Notes under the pieces: generated by a model
What the model was told of the DNA's origin: nothing
What the model saw: the letters and a program-made list of their open reading frames with translations, nothing else
Database searches by the model: none
From: Impatiens glandulifera
Taxonomy: Eukaryota > Streptophyta > Magnoliopsida > Ericales > Balsaminaceae
NCBI RefSeq assembly: GCF_907164915.1
Contig: NC_061863.1
Location: forward strand, 33,763,133-33,827,132
Direction: 5' to 3'
Length of the DNA: 64,000 nt
Translations under genes and position numbers: made by a program
Part shown: one piece after another, positions 12,576-22,625 of the stretch
How the letters are laid out: every line of letters begins with the position of its first letter
Position numbering within the stretch: the stretch's first letter is position 1

Positions 12576-13070
12576 GGTGAGCGGTTTTTAACGGTTAAGA
12601 AGTTGAACCGTCACTTCATTCTTCGTTTTGGCCCCAATTTTCCCTCCAAAAGATATTGCCGTAACTTTGGGTGGTAATTGCGGAGATTAAATGTGGACTG
12701 TAAGAATGGGCGGTAAACAGTAGGCGGTAAAACCGTTTGATAATAATTTTGAATTTTTTCAGATATGTTTTGAGATTCATTGCCTTAACCGAAAATTTTG
12801 TTAATCGGATGCTTTGGTTAACCGAAAGTTTTTGATGTTACTAAGATCAGAGCCGGAAGGAAATTTGCGTGAGAAATCGGAAGATGAAAAATATGAGATT
12901 CTTATATTAAGCTGGAAAAAGTGAGATAATTGGTTATCTGGTTGTAAAACAAAATGACCAGAGTTTCCGGAAGCTACATAAATTCAAAGAAAGTCAAACC
13001 ACTCTCCTTCTATCATTCTGTCAACCCATTCATCCACGGTGTTGCTAGTCCGGTTCTCAATTCTTGTTAT

Positions 13071-13742
13071 TCATCTTTCCAACATGGGTCGGGTCATGGT
13101 GTTGGCCGGTCCTACAGGAACACCCGGTCCGAGGTTGGTAAAATGAGCTCGTGGGTATTGGCTGATTTGGGGAGCAAAGTCGATTCTTCCCCTTGGAGCT
13201 GAAATGAGTTTCTTCAAATTGTTGAAGAGATATGAGGCCCAGTTTATGGGCGATTGTGTGACGATTGCGATCATGAGGTCGAAGACCTCCCGGTTGTAGT
13301 TCTGGTTAGTCATTCGGCCCATAATAGACCGCTGAACCAAGTCATGAAAGACTTGGTATTGGGGTGCAAGTTCATCCTTCTCACCGCAATCATCAACCGG
13401 ATGAATGGAGTCGGAGAAGATGAAAGCATAGTGTTCTTTGGCTGGAAAATGAGGTGTTGGGAAATCCGAAAATCCTTCGGATGGAAGTTGGAAAAAGTTG
13501 GCAAATGACTCCTCAGTGAGCCGATGGAATGATCCGTCAATGATGGTTCTGATGCTGCCATCAGTGAGTATGTGCCCATTGTTGAAAATATCAAACACCT
13601 CCTCTTCGAGAATGGTGCTCGAACCCTTAAGAAATCTTTGCAGCTCTGATTCAACAATGGGTGAAAAGATGGTTTCTTCAAACCTGGAGTTTAATACTTC
13701 GTAAAAGTGGACAATAACAGTGTTTCGAATTTCAGCATTCAT
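13071..13742 (-). CDS. Accessory ORF1 of A, intact 223-residue protein
   Basis: An open frame of 223 codons starting MNAEIRNTVIVHFYEVL. I prefer this ATG over the upstream in-frame one at 13790 because it gives the better leader and TATA spacing. The protein contains the same domain as accessory ORF2 and the accessory ORFs of F and G: ESELQRFLKGSS, an ESFANFFQLPSEGF segment, then PQYQVFHDLVQRSIMGR, SPINWASYLFNNLKKLIS and APQISQYPR near the end. It is a single-domain short form without the acidic middle and RG or Lys-rich tail. No signal peptide, transmembrane helix or catalytic motif is evident. The fold vaguely recalls domains called putative plant transposon protein, from memory only. It sits between gag and ORF2 on the same strand with its own TATA box. 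Function is unknown. Confidence 0.65.
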   Translation of the reverse strand: MNAEIRNTVIVHFYEVLNSRFEETIFSPIVESELQRFLKGSSTILEEEVFDIFNNGHILTDGSIRTIIDGSFHRLTEESFANFFQLPSEGFSDFPTPHFPAKEHYAFIFSDSIHPVDDCGEKDELAPQYQVFHDLVQRSIMGRMTNQNYNREVFDLMIAIVTQSPINWASYLFNNLKKLISAPRGRIDFAPQISQYPRAHFTNLGPGVPVGPANTMTRPMLER

Positions 13743-13846
13743 TTTCAAAAGATGGATTGAGAAGAGGATGAATAAGGTTTGAGGATTCAAGCTTAGAAAA
13801 AGAAGGATATTTCTGAAGTGTGATTTGCTGAAGAAGGATGAAGTCC

Positions 13847-13854
13847 CTTTTATA
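13847..13854 (-). promoter_or_regulatory. TATA box for accessory ORF1 of A
   Basis: TATAAAAG (in CACTATAAAAGGGAC) on the minus strand lies about 105 bp before the ATG at 13742, with a CT-rich leader between. It is a good plant core-promoter match inside the retroelement. Confidence 0.55.
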
Positions 13855-14112
13855 GTGTCGGCGATTGGAGTGCATTTAATGAGAATATTTTGAAAAATCA
13901 GACCGTTTATGTATGGTCATAAATGCTTTAACAGTTTCTGCCTCATTGTTGGTTGAAGAGCTCTTGACAAATCTTACGAAAGGAAGATTGTCTTTTGTGA
14001 GTTTCATCCCGTTAGAGTTATTTTATTTGTTTTGTTTATATCCAATACCAAATTAACATTTTGGATGCCTCTTATACTTGAACATCTGATTTACGGCTTC
14101 ACGGGATCTTTC

Positions 14113-15521
14113 TCAAGCAGCCGTAATATATTGTGTTCGTTCATTTTCTTCGATTACTAATTTAACTGTCTCCTCATTTTCTAAGGATAGTTCAGCCAGT
14201 TCATATACTGTGGTTTCGCATGGCTCACCAGCGATACCACTTGACTTTCCGGTTTCATGTTCTAACCGAGTCGGTATGTATGCAGATATGTTTCTAAACT
14301 CAGCGACCATTCCGTTGAGTGCAGAAATCAGATCTTCCTTAGTAAATTCATCAGAAGAGAAATCAAATACCTCTACGTCATTTTCCATGAAGCATGTTAC
14401 TCTCTCTTCATCATTCTCATTGTCGGAGTATGCCCAGTCGCTTTCACCGTCTGATGCGATGAGTGCTTTTTGTATTTCCTTCCCTTCATCGGCTTGTTGA
14501 TTATCGTTCCTTCGGTAATCGTTCCTTTGGTTGTCATTCATTCGGTAATCATTCCCTTGATAGTTGTTTCCCTGATACCGGTTACCTTGGTAGTTGTTGC
14601 CTTGGTAGTTGTTTTCCGGTTTTCGATCGTCTCTTCTCGGTTTCCTACACTCCGACCTGAAATGTCCAAAACCATCACAGTTATAACATCTTTTATTTGA
14701 CTTATCAACATAATTATAATTTAAACTGTTGTTAGATGGTGATTGGTTCATCTTTATAAATCTCTTGAATTTTTGTGCTAGCATCGCCATCACGTCTTCA
14801 CTGATCTGATCAGCATTTTTGACTGGAGCCGAAAAGGTTGATACATGGACCGCCGGTTCGACCGATGTAACCAGAGCTCTAGTTGCGGTTGACGTAGATG
14901 CCTCATCTTTGATCCGAGACTTTATCTCGAACTCATATGATTTTAGATCTTCAAACACATCATGCAGCTTCATCTGTCCAAGATTGCTTGACTCCCTCAT
15001 CACCATGGTCTTGATATCCCATGTGCTCGGCAGTGATCTCAATGCTTTGATGATTATCTCCCGGTTATCGTATCTTTTTCCGAGTGTTTACAGCTCGTTG
15101 ACCACACTAGTGAACCGGTTGCTGAACTCCTTCATGTTTTCTCCCGGTTTCATCCTAATGTTCTCATATTTTGAGTAGCCACCAAGATTTTGTTTTCTTT
15201 TGTCCTTTCATTTCCTTCATGGATCTGAATGATCGTTTCCCAGGCTTCCTTTGCATTTTCACAATCTGATATTTTGTTTAGTGTGTTATCGTCTATGGCC
15301 TTGTAGATGTGTCTCATGCAATGGTTGTCCAGGTTACTTCTTCTCCGATCTTCAGTTGTCCATGCGTCTATCTCCTTGTTGATCTTTATCGGTCCTTCCT
15401 TCAAAACCCTGCTCATCTCATCATCCAGCGTAATCAGATGAAGATACATTTGTTTCTTCCAGCTGCAAAACGCCTCACTTTTTAGCATCGATGGCTTGTC
15501 GATGTGGGTCATGCTTTCCAT
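14113..15521 (-). pseudogene. gag: gag of element A (UBN2 type with zinc knuckle)
   Basis: Translation starts at MESMTHIDKPSML (15521), 32 bases after the primer-binding site. Residues 1-120 match the copia UBN2/DUF4219 capsid-like region (SWKKQMYLHLITLDDE, EGPIKINKE, AKEAWETIIQIHEG). A frameshift near 15170 and a TAA near 15090 interrupt it. The second part (15042-14113) reads SLPSTWDIKTMVMRESSNLG and then an intact CX2CX4HX4C zinc knuckle, CYNCDGFGHFRSECRKP, followed by Asn/Tyr/Gln/Gly repeats (YQGNNYQGN) and an acidic region. It stops at 14113, where elements of this type normally continue into protease. Gag coats the element RNA and forms the particle. As it stands the gene is disabled. 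Confidence 0.8.
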
Positions 15522-15552
15522 ATTCTTCGGTTGCTTGAGTGTTAAGAACTTC

Positions 15553-15564
15553 GCTCTGATACCA
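15553..15564 (-). other. Primer-binding site of A
   Basis: TGGTATCAGAGC on the minus strand, two bases inside the 5' LTR. It is complementary to the 3' end of plant initiator methionine tRNA. Confidence 0.85.
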
Positions 15565-15566
15565 CT

Positions 15567-16765
15567 TATTAGGATCGGGATCGCCCTTGGAGTACTGGTG
15601 TTCCGGTTTTGGAAGGGTTGACCGCTTACAACACAACACACGCTCTGATTGGTGATAGTCCGGTTAGAGACTAAAACCGTTCTCAAAACTACGCAAGCTA
15701 TTACAGACTCTTGAACCGAGTTCAATGGCAGAAATGTCTATTTTAGCTTGAAGCAACACACACGACTTGGATGATGTTTATGAGGAATCGGTTTAAGGAG
15801 TATGAATAGATCAGTTTTGATTAAGGAATAGGATTATATTTCGGTTAGTATTGGTTCGGTTTTAAGTGAGTAAGCAGGAAATAAGAAAAAGACACGAGAC
15901 AAGATTTTTTATGGATGTTCGGAGCAAACCCTTCTACGTCACCCTTCTTCTCAGATTGTGAGAAGGATCTCCACTAACTTTGAATGTTACAACACTCACA
16001 CAATGCCGGACGAGCCTAACTCGCTACTCGTCGGTTACACCACTTCACTCTGATGTAATACAATAACACAATACAACAAAGCTTTCGGTAAATGAGACAA
16101 CTAATTAGGATCGCACGTGAGATTTATTTCTCTCTCTTAAATATTTCAGAACCGTAATAAATGAAGTCGCTTCGTCTTCCTTTTATAGTAAATGAAATCC
16201 CAACGGTCATCTTCTTATCTCTCCGTAGGATTGGTCAGTTTGAAAACCACGTCGGTTCAGAGATGTTGTGTGCACGTTTCATCTTTCTAACACTTGGTAA
16301 GCATGCATATACCGGTCAGGTATTAATGACGTAACCGGCTTGCAGTTCTGGACACGTGTCAAACATGCACCTTTCGGCTGTCTGATTCGGATCTTCAGAT
16401 AAGCAGATCATCATTGTTTTTATCGCATGCTTCTGATCCGGATCTTATCTTCTTGCATTTTCCCAAGAAGCATCTATTTCGTCATATTACGTCATCTTGT
16501 ATTTTGAAGTTTTCGGTTGATCTTCTCGTAATATGGTCTGGCTGTGATTGAGAACCTTCTTGCTAGCCGGTCTAGTTGAGATGTTGAAGTCGGTTTCTCT
16601 TGATCATGACTTGATCATCTGGAGCCGGATTACTTTGATGTATTCTCCAACCGGTCTATGCAGTCTCTAGCCGGTTTATACGATTTGATATGTTCCTGCA
16701 CATGAGAGTTAAGAGTAATTTAGTTCTCTAGCCATTTAAAATTAACTTACTTAATTTTTCTAACA
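15567..16765 (-). repeat. A 5' LTR, also 3' LTR of A' (about 1.2 kb)
   Basis: Homologous over its length to 8184-9211, with the extra roughly 180 bp around 16460-16640. Its inner edge reads TATTAGG on the plus strand instead of TGTTAGG, so the terminal TG has mutated. The outer edge is TTCTAACA followed immediately by the internal polypurine region of another copy, so one LTR serves two internal regions. Confidence 0.8.
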
Positions 16766-18784
16766 ATTTCTCCCTTTTTGATTATTTAGAATAAATATTC
16801 AAAAATTGTAATGTGTGGCCGGTTTAAAAATTAACTTTCTTAATTTTTCTAACAAAAAACTTGTAATTTTATAATCGTTGGCCGTTTATACTAGTTCATT
16901 TATTCATTTTAATCTAACAATTTCTCCCTTTTTGATTATTTAGAATAATTATTTAAAACCAGTTGAGTTTTCAAAATCAATGATGTCTTCCTCATTTATT
17001 CTTTAGTAATTTCTCCCTTTTTGATATTTTTAACCTTAAAACTATCAAAACCAGAAATTTTAAAATCAGAACTATCATGAAGCATCCCTGTTTAATAAAC
17101 ATAATGAGAAATAATGTTAGTAAGGCATACCAGATGTTTCAACAAGAAAGTACTGATCGTAAGGACATAAAGGAAAAAGAATAGAGAGAGAATAAAGATT
17201 AGTGTCTCCCTCTTTTCCTTGCAGTTTCATCGATCCTCTTTTCCATATCTATCCTTAGCCTTGGCATGAAGGAACCGGGCGAATCTCTGGTAACATTTCC
17301 ACGACCCCTTCCCCTTGATGGAATAGGATCATCTTGAATCACAGACTCATCATCTCGACGTAGATTTCGATTTGACTGAGCACTACGTGGAATCTCCGAT
17401 TGGAGTATTTCCGGTTGAGGCCGAGGATTCACAAATCTATATGGGTACAACAACGCATCATCCTCCGGTGTGTTAACCTTCGTTGCGGTAGGTTGTGCAG
17501 TTTTAGTAGCATTGGTCTTTTTGGAAAAAGTTGTTGGCATGGTTGCATCATCTACATTAATCTCTTCCTAAATACGTCGAGCAACCTCTTCATCGACTTG
17601 TTCAGTGGACTTAGCTTTTGCGTTTTCTTCCTCCTGAATATGATGGGAAGTCTCTTCATGCTCCCTCAATTTCTTAGCATCGACAGCACTTTGGGATTTC
17701 ACCATCTCGACAAGTTGCTATGATACGACTTCAACAGTAGTGAGTGTCTTGTAGATCATGGGTTTTATCCAATTGGGCCATAACAGATGCTTGTCATGGG
17801 GCTACAACGTTCCGGATAATCTACTCAATGTCCGGCCTTTGAGTTTCCTCATAGTTGGATCGAGTTGAGTGAAGGGAAAGGATTGAATAGGTAGTGATGG
17901 TGAGAACTCACTTGAAGAGATCGTTCTGTATAGGTAGGTCTTTCAACACTATCATTTTCGTTTTATGACCATGACCAGAAGACTTACCCGATATAAATTT
18001 GGCAAGGATTAATTTTTTGGCAGGAGGAGCTTTAATTTCCTCTTCAACAGGTGGTGGATTGGAATTGGTAGTATCTTGCCCGTCCTCTTTATCAGAATCA
18101 TCAAAGATTGATCCCATTAGGCCAGGGTCTAATTCGTCGGCCGAAATGATCTTTTGTCTTTCGGCTATTTCTTTATACTTTTGTCTAGACATGCCAAGGT
18201 ATTTCTCTTTTACGCATGACATTCTGACCTCATACCCATCAAACAACTCTCTTTCTTCTAAGCTCGTCCACTTTCTTAGAGAATTTCTTTCTTTGGGATC
18301 CAAAGACTCGGTTTCGATTATTTGAGTTTCACCTTGAGGAGGAGGAGGAACCTCTTCAACCGGTATAGGCGTAGGCTTGCTGTCTCTAAATTTCGAAATG
18401 GTTAATAGAAAATCCTCCATAATAGATTTCAATAGCAGAATGACATTCTTATCTTCTCTTGTTATAGCCCCCGTTAGATTGAACTCTTCTTCGCGTTTTC
18501 AAATGATTGGAAGCAGGACCTTACTTCTAAAAGAAGCCTCAACAAGTTTGCTCCTTAGTAGAGCCTCAAAAACTGATGTGGTTTTGGTCAAGGAAAAGGT
18601 CACCTTTTCCAAAGACAGAAGTGTAGACCACTTCTTTTCTTTTGGAACTTCCGGAAAGACTTCACTGAAACTAGTCGCAAGACTTATGTTTGTCCATGCA
18701 TAAAATAGATCCACGGTTTCACTGGTTTTTGTGTCAACTTCCTTGAGAATACACCTAACGGTTTCCTCAGCGTCTTCATCATCT
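16766..18784 (-). mobile_element. Element A' fragment (3' internal region)
   Basis: Directly right of the A 5' LTR the sequence repeats the polypurine region seen at 9212-9370 (tracts near 16766, 16918 and 17009). It then continues upstream into an accessory-ORF C-terminus. It is the 3' end of a second A-family element in the same orientation, cut at 18784 by the D LTR. The arrangement LTR-internal-LTR-internal suggests recombination between two family members. Confidence 0.7.
17199..18784 (-). pseudogene. Accessory ORF of A', C-terminal part, interrupted by D
   Basis: From the D junction the frame reads leftward through DLFYAWTNISLATS (18714), a TGA near 18497, then 18432-17908 with WTSLEERELFDGYEVRM, an acidic DDSDKEDGQD stretch and Pro-rich segments. 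After a disrupted 350-bp interval it ends at 17540-17199 with an Arg-Gly-rich tail (SRGRGRGNVTRD, TARKRGRH). The EERELF segment recalls the central part of large accessory proteins predicted in Lamiales, which is a memory-based comparison. The N-terminal domain is lost to the D insertion. Function is unknown; the basic RG tail fits RNA or DNA binding. Confidence 0.6.
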
Positions 18785-20639
18785 TGTTAGGATCGGGATC
18801 GCTAAAGGAGACTGGGGTCACACAAAGGTGAACGCTTACACATATGTTGGTTGATAATAACCCTATTAGAGGTTATTATCGATCTCTATTCTTCGCAAGT
18901 TGTCACAAACTCTTGAACCGAGTTCAAGTACGGAAGTATTTTATCAACTTGAAGAAATGAATACACGATTTATAAAATAGTAAAGGAAATAAGACACAAC
19001 ACAAGATTTTATGATGTTTGGAGATAAAATTCCTACGCCGCCCCTTCTTCTCAAACCTTTGAGAAGGATATTCACTAGAATTTTCAATCTATTTACAACG
19101 CACACAGGCTTAGTCGAACAACCGAGGTTGAGTAACTGCCCGTTTTCGACCTTTTAATAAGCTCACTATGTTGAACAGAAACAGATTCTGTCAACTTACA
19201 ATACTCACCACTCACATAGAATAGATAATTTTGTAATACACTTGAGTTTCTAACACACACTGTTTTGAAATCTTGAGCGATTTGATAGCAAGAATTCGGG
19301 TGACAAAAGTTGTAAAGTTGAAAGGTTACCAAGATAAAAATGTGATGAGGCAGATGACTAATGTCTTCTTAAGTAGGCAAATATATCAACGGATATATTT
19401 GCTTCTTCAACAGCTATATCTGCATCAGCAGATCACTGTCTTCACTTTGATTGATTGAAGTCCATAATAGTACATCGACTTGGGATATCCTTTGATCTTT
19501 GTCTCTACTCTAATAATAATAAGGCAAACGATCATTAATTGGTTTAATGATTTTCGAGGAGCAAATCAGCATACAATTTTGTCTTCTAATGATTTGGCAT
19601 TTTGGATTAAGTTGACAGACATCTGCTTCCAATAATTCTTTATCAGACTTGCACCAAAATGGCAATAAAACAGTCTGGACGCGTGAAAGCTGCTCTCTAC
19701 AATTACCGGATACATTTTGTATAGCACTCATGTGGAAACTAGCAAGATAAAAACGTGTTGAGGCAGATAACTTATATCTTCTTAAGTAGGAAAATATATC
19801 ATTGGATATATTTGCATCTTCAAAGGCTATATTTGCATCTGCAGATCACTGTCTTCACTTTAATTGGTTGAAGTTCAGAACAGTACATCGTCTTGGGATA
19901 TCCTTTGATCTTTTTCTGTACTTTGATAATAATAAGTCAAACGATCATTAATTGGTTTAATGATTTTCGAGGAGCAAATTAGCATACAGTTTTGTCTTCT
20001 AATGATTTGGCATTCTGGATTAAGCTGACAGACATCTGCTCCCAAGAAGTGTTCATCAGACTTGCACCAAAATGGCAATAAAATAGTCTGGACGCGTGAA
20101 AGTTGCTCTCTGCAATTACCGGATACGTTCTGCATAGCACTGATGTGGAAACTGTTAGTTACGCCTTGTATAAAACTATTTTAACATATTACCGGTTTCG
20201 GTTCTTTAAATGGAACTGAGCATACTACCGTTAAATATATACTACCGAACATATAACCGATATAGAGGAACAGTCGGTTCCATATAAGATAAGACCGAAG
20301 TAAGGATACTATCGGTTCCATTTCATTTATAATACCAAATAGATAATCGGACATCGTACCAACTGCGCTTCTTATATATAATCGAGGAGACTATCGAGAA
20401 GTCTATCGGTCAGACTACCGATCAGACTACCGGTTAGACTATTGGTCAGACTACCTGTCAGACTACCGGTTCCGCTTCTTTATAAGTGTTTACTGATTTT
20501 GCAATCGTTTTTAAGGGAAAATTGAATAGTTTTTAATTCCCGGTTTTCTTTATCCTGCACAAAATTAACTTGATTAAGTTTTTTATTAATAATTAATTTA
20601 TCCTAATAATTAATTACCTATTTTATCTAAAACTTTTCA
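18785..20639 (-). repeat. D 3' LTR (about 1.86 kb)
   Basis: It starts TGTTAGGATCGGGATCGC and ends AAACTTTTCA beside a polypurine tract. It carries the shared modules (palindrome CTTGAACCGAGTTCAAG near 18914-18930; hairpin and ATGTTTGGAG block near 19008-19075), an internal 410-bp tandem duplication, and short AGACTACCGGTC repeats near 20400-20475. Confidence 0.8.
19328..20150. repeat. Two tandem copies of a 410-bp unit inside the D LTR
   Basis: 19328-19738 and 19739-20150 match nearly throughout (AAGATAAAAA, GAGGCAGAT, TCTTCTTAAGTAGG, TTAATTGGTTTAATGATTTT, GTCTGGACGCGTGAAAG). The short minus-strand ORFs at 19510-19731 and 19875-20135 are the same repeat read twice and are not genes. Confidence 0.8.
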
Positions 20640-20662
20640 ATAAATTCCCCCTCAATTTGTGC
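20640..20662 (-). other. Polypurine tract of D
   Basis: Minus-strand CACAAATTGAGGGGGAATTT precedes the D LTR. The same sequence, degenerate, follows RNase H in G (GCACAAATTGAGGACGGATT) and F (AAATTAAGGGGGAAC), where it is no longer next to an LTR. Confidence 0.8.
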
Positions 20663-20689
20663 ATACTAAATTAAATTAATTTAGATCTA

Positions 20690-22133
20690 AAAGACCCAAA
20701 ATATTTCTTAAATAAGAAAACTTAGTCTCGGGGAGTGGCTTTGTGAAGATGTCATCCACTTATTGATCCGTTGGCATATATTCTAGTCGAATATGCTCTT
20801 GAACAACATGATCCTAAATTAAATGATGACGGATGTCGATAAGCTTTGTCCAAGAGTCTAACATCAGATTATATGTGATCGTAATAGTGATGGTTTTGTC
20901 AAAGAAGATAGGAGACTCGTCTATTGGGATGCCAAAGTCTCTCAACTTCTATTGGACCCACAACAATTTAGAACAGCAGTTGCCTGCGGTAAGATATTAT
21001 GCTTCAGTTATAGACATGGTGATAGAGGTCTTCTTCTTACTAAACCAAGATATCAGACGATCATCAAGGAACTAACAAGTTCCACTAGTTCTCTTCCGAT
21101 CGATCTTGCAACCTACATAGTCTGCATCAGAGTAACTAATTAAGTTGAAACTGGAATCCTTCGGATACCACAGTCCAATAGATTGAGTTCCCTTTCAATA
21201 AATTCTCTTAACAGTTATATAATGAGATTGTTTAGGATTAGCCTGAAATCATCCACAAATACCTACAGAAAACAAGATGTGTGGCCTGCTAGCTATTAGA
21301 TATAGAAGATATGATGATTCCTCGGTAGGCTGTGATGCCGAAATTCTGGACATCTTCATCCTTATCCATATTTCTATAAGAGTTCATGGGTATAGAGGTA
21401 GTTGAGCAGTTCTCCATGTTGAATGTCTTCAGCAATTCTTTGGGCTTGATTGATGAAGATGTCATCTTCAAGTTGACTCACTTAAAGACCAATGAGTAAT
21501 GTCAGCTCACCCATCATACTCATCTCAAACTTATCCTACATCATCTTAGAAAACCTCACACATAGTTTGGCGTTAGTTGGCCCAAATATGATATCATCCA
21601 CATAAATTTGAACAAGCAATATATGTGAATCTTTAACAAATCAAAAAAGTGTTTTATTTACTATGCCAATGATAAAATCATTCTCAAACAAGAAGTTAGT
21701 TAATGTTTCATACCAAGCTCTAGGAGTTTGTTTAAGACCATATAAAGCTTTATCTAATTTGAAAACATGATTAGATAGAGAATGATTTTGAAAGTCATGC
21801 AGTTGTTCAACATAAACATCCTCATTCAATAAACTATTAAGAAAATCACTTTGGATGTAAACTTTAAAGTTTTTAAAAGTTGCATAAGCTATGAAGATTT
21901 TGATAGCTTTAAGTTTAGCTATAGGGGCGAACTACTCCTCAAAGTCAATTCCTTCCTCTTGCCTATAACCTTGAGCTACCAATCTGGCTTTACTTCTCAC
22001 AACTAAGCCATCTTCACTTAGCTTGTTTCTAAAAACTCATCTAGTTTCAATACCCAATTGATCATCCGGTCTTGGAGTTAGATGTCACACTTTGTTTCTT
22101 TCAAACCGATTTAACTCCTCTTGCATAGCATTT
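20690..22133 (-). pseudogene. pol: D pol, RT C-terminus and RNase H, decayed
   Basis: On the minus strand the recognisable pieces, in order, are: EDVYVEQLHDFQ and YGLKQTPRAWYETLTNFLFE of copia RT (21829-21641), a region corresponding to the catalytic YVDD strand that is not openly readable, MENCSTTSIPMNS (21471-21289), and the RNase H end VDDIFTKPLP near 20745. Multiple stops and frameshifts are present. The joined ends across the E insertion read on into the INAMQEELNRFER stretch of the RT linker, which shows that E broke a once-continuous pol. Confidence 0.75.
22129..22133. repeat. Target-site duplication of E (left copy)
   Basis: GCATT here and at 38444-38448 flank the E LTR ends exactly. 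Confidence 0.9.
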
Positions 22134-22579
22134 GTCGTGACCGTCCAGCAACTCTAACCAGTTCACTTCAGATCTTGGAGAATAATACAGGAACCACCGA
22201 TTTAGAAGCTATAAATGAAACCTGTTCAGAAACAGAAACGGTCATTTAGATTTAATATCATTTAAAAGGCCAAAAGATAAATGGGCCTTTAAAGAAGCTA
22301 ATTGGGCTTTTAATAATAATAATCCCTGTAATAATAATCAAAATACATATTAGTATAAATAAAGGATAGAATGGATGTAAATGATTATGACTTTGAACAT
22401 TGTACTTTTCATCTCTTCTAATATATCGTCTTCTTTCTTCTTCTTTATTATCAAGATCTTCTTTACTTTCTGTCTTATTCTTTTCAACCCATTCTCATCT
22501 TACACAATTCTGGATATAAAATATAACAATCACTTACCAAAGAAAACTGTTCAAGATCGTGATCAAACGGGTCACGACA
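22134..22579 (+). repeat. E 5' LTR (446 bp)
   Basis: TGTCGTGACC to GGTCACGACA, followed by one base and the primer-binding site. A TATA-like TATAAATAAAGG lies near 22355-22366. Confidence 0.9.
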
Positions 22580-22580
22580 A

Positions 22581-22594
22581 TTGGTATCAGAGCC
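22581..22594 (+). other. Primer-binding site of E
   Basis: TTGGTATCAGAGCC directly after the 5' LTR, complementary to initiator methionine tRNA. Confidence 0.9.
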
Positions 22595-22625
22595 ATCTAT
22601 CCTCGGCAACACTTCCACTGATAAT

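Larger units (their letters stand above)
8184..16765 (-). mobile_element. Element A: pol-less Sirevirus-like LTR element
   Basis: It is bounded by two homologous LTRs (8184-9211 and 15567-16765). On the minus strand the order is 5' LTR, primer-binding site, gag (15521-14113), accessory ORF1 (13742-13071), accessory ORF2 (12460 to about 9511), multiple polypurine tracts and 3' LTR. Between gag and the accessory ORFs there are only about 370 bp. Protease, integrase, reverse transcriptase and RNase H are wholly absent, so it must have depended on a related element for replication. No matching 5-bp flanks were found (AAAAC on the left, ATTTC on the right), as expected if its right LTR is shared with A'. 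Confidence 0.8.
18785..22133 (-). mobile_element. Element D, left part: copia 3' LTR to reverse transcriptase
   Basis: On the minus strand this is the 3' half of a Ty1/copia element: RT, RNase H, polypurine tract and 3' LTR. Its 5' part continues at 38449-39812 beyond the E and F insertions. D itself interrupts the A' accessory ORF at 18784. Unlike F and G it passes directly from the end of RNase H to polypurine tract and LTR, with no accessory ORF. Confidence 0.8.

Noticed and set aside
13071..13742. Accessory ORF as an envelope-like gene
   Set aside because: No signal peptide, transmembrane segment or furin-like site can be seen in any of the five copies.
19510..20135. Two near-identical minus-strand ORFs (MQNVSGNCREQLSR type)
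   Set aside because: Explained by the 410-bp DNA duplication inside the D LTR; no evidence of translation.
22581..22594. tRNA-like sequence TGGTATCAGAGCC and its other copies
   Set aside because: These are primer-binding sites complementary to tRNA ends; no tRNA cloverleaf is encoded.
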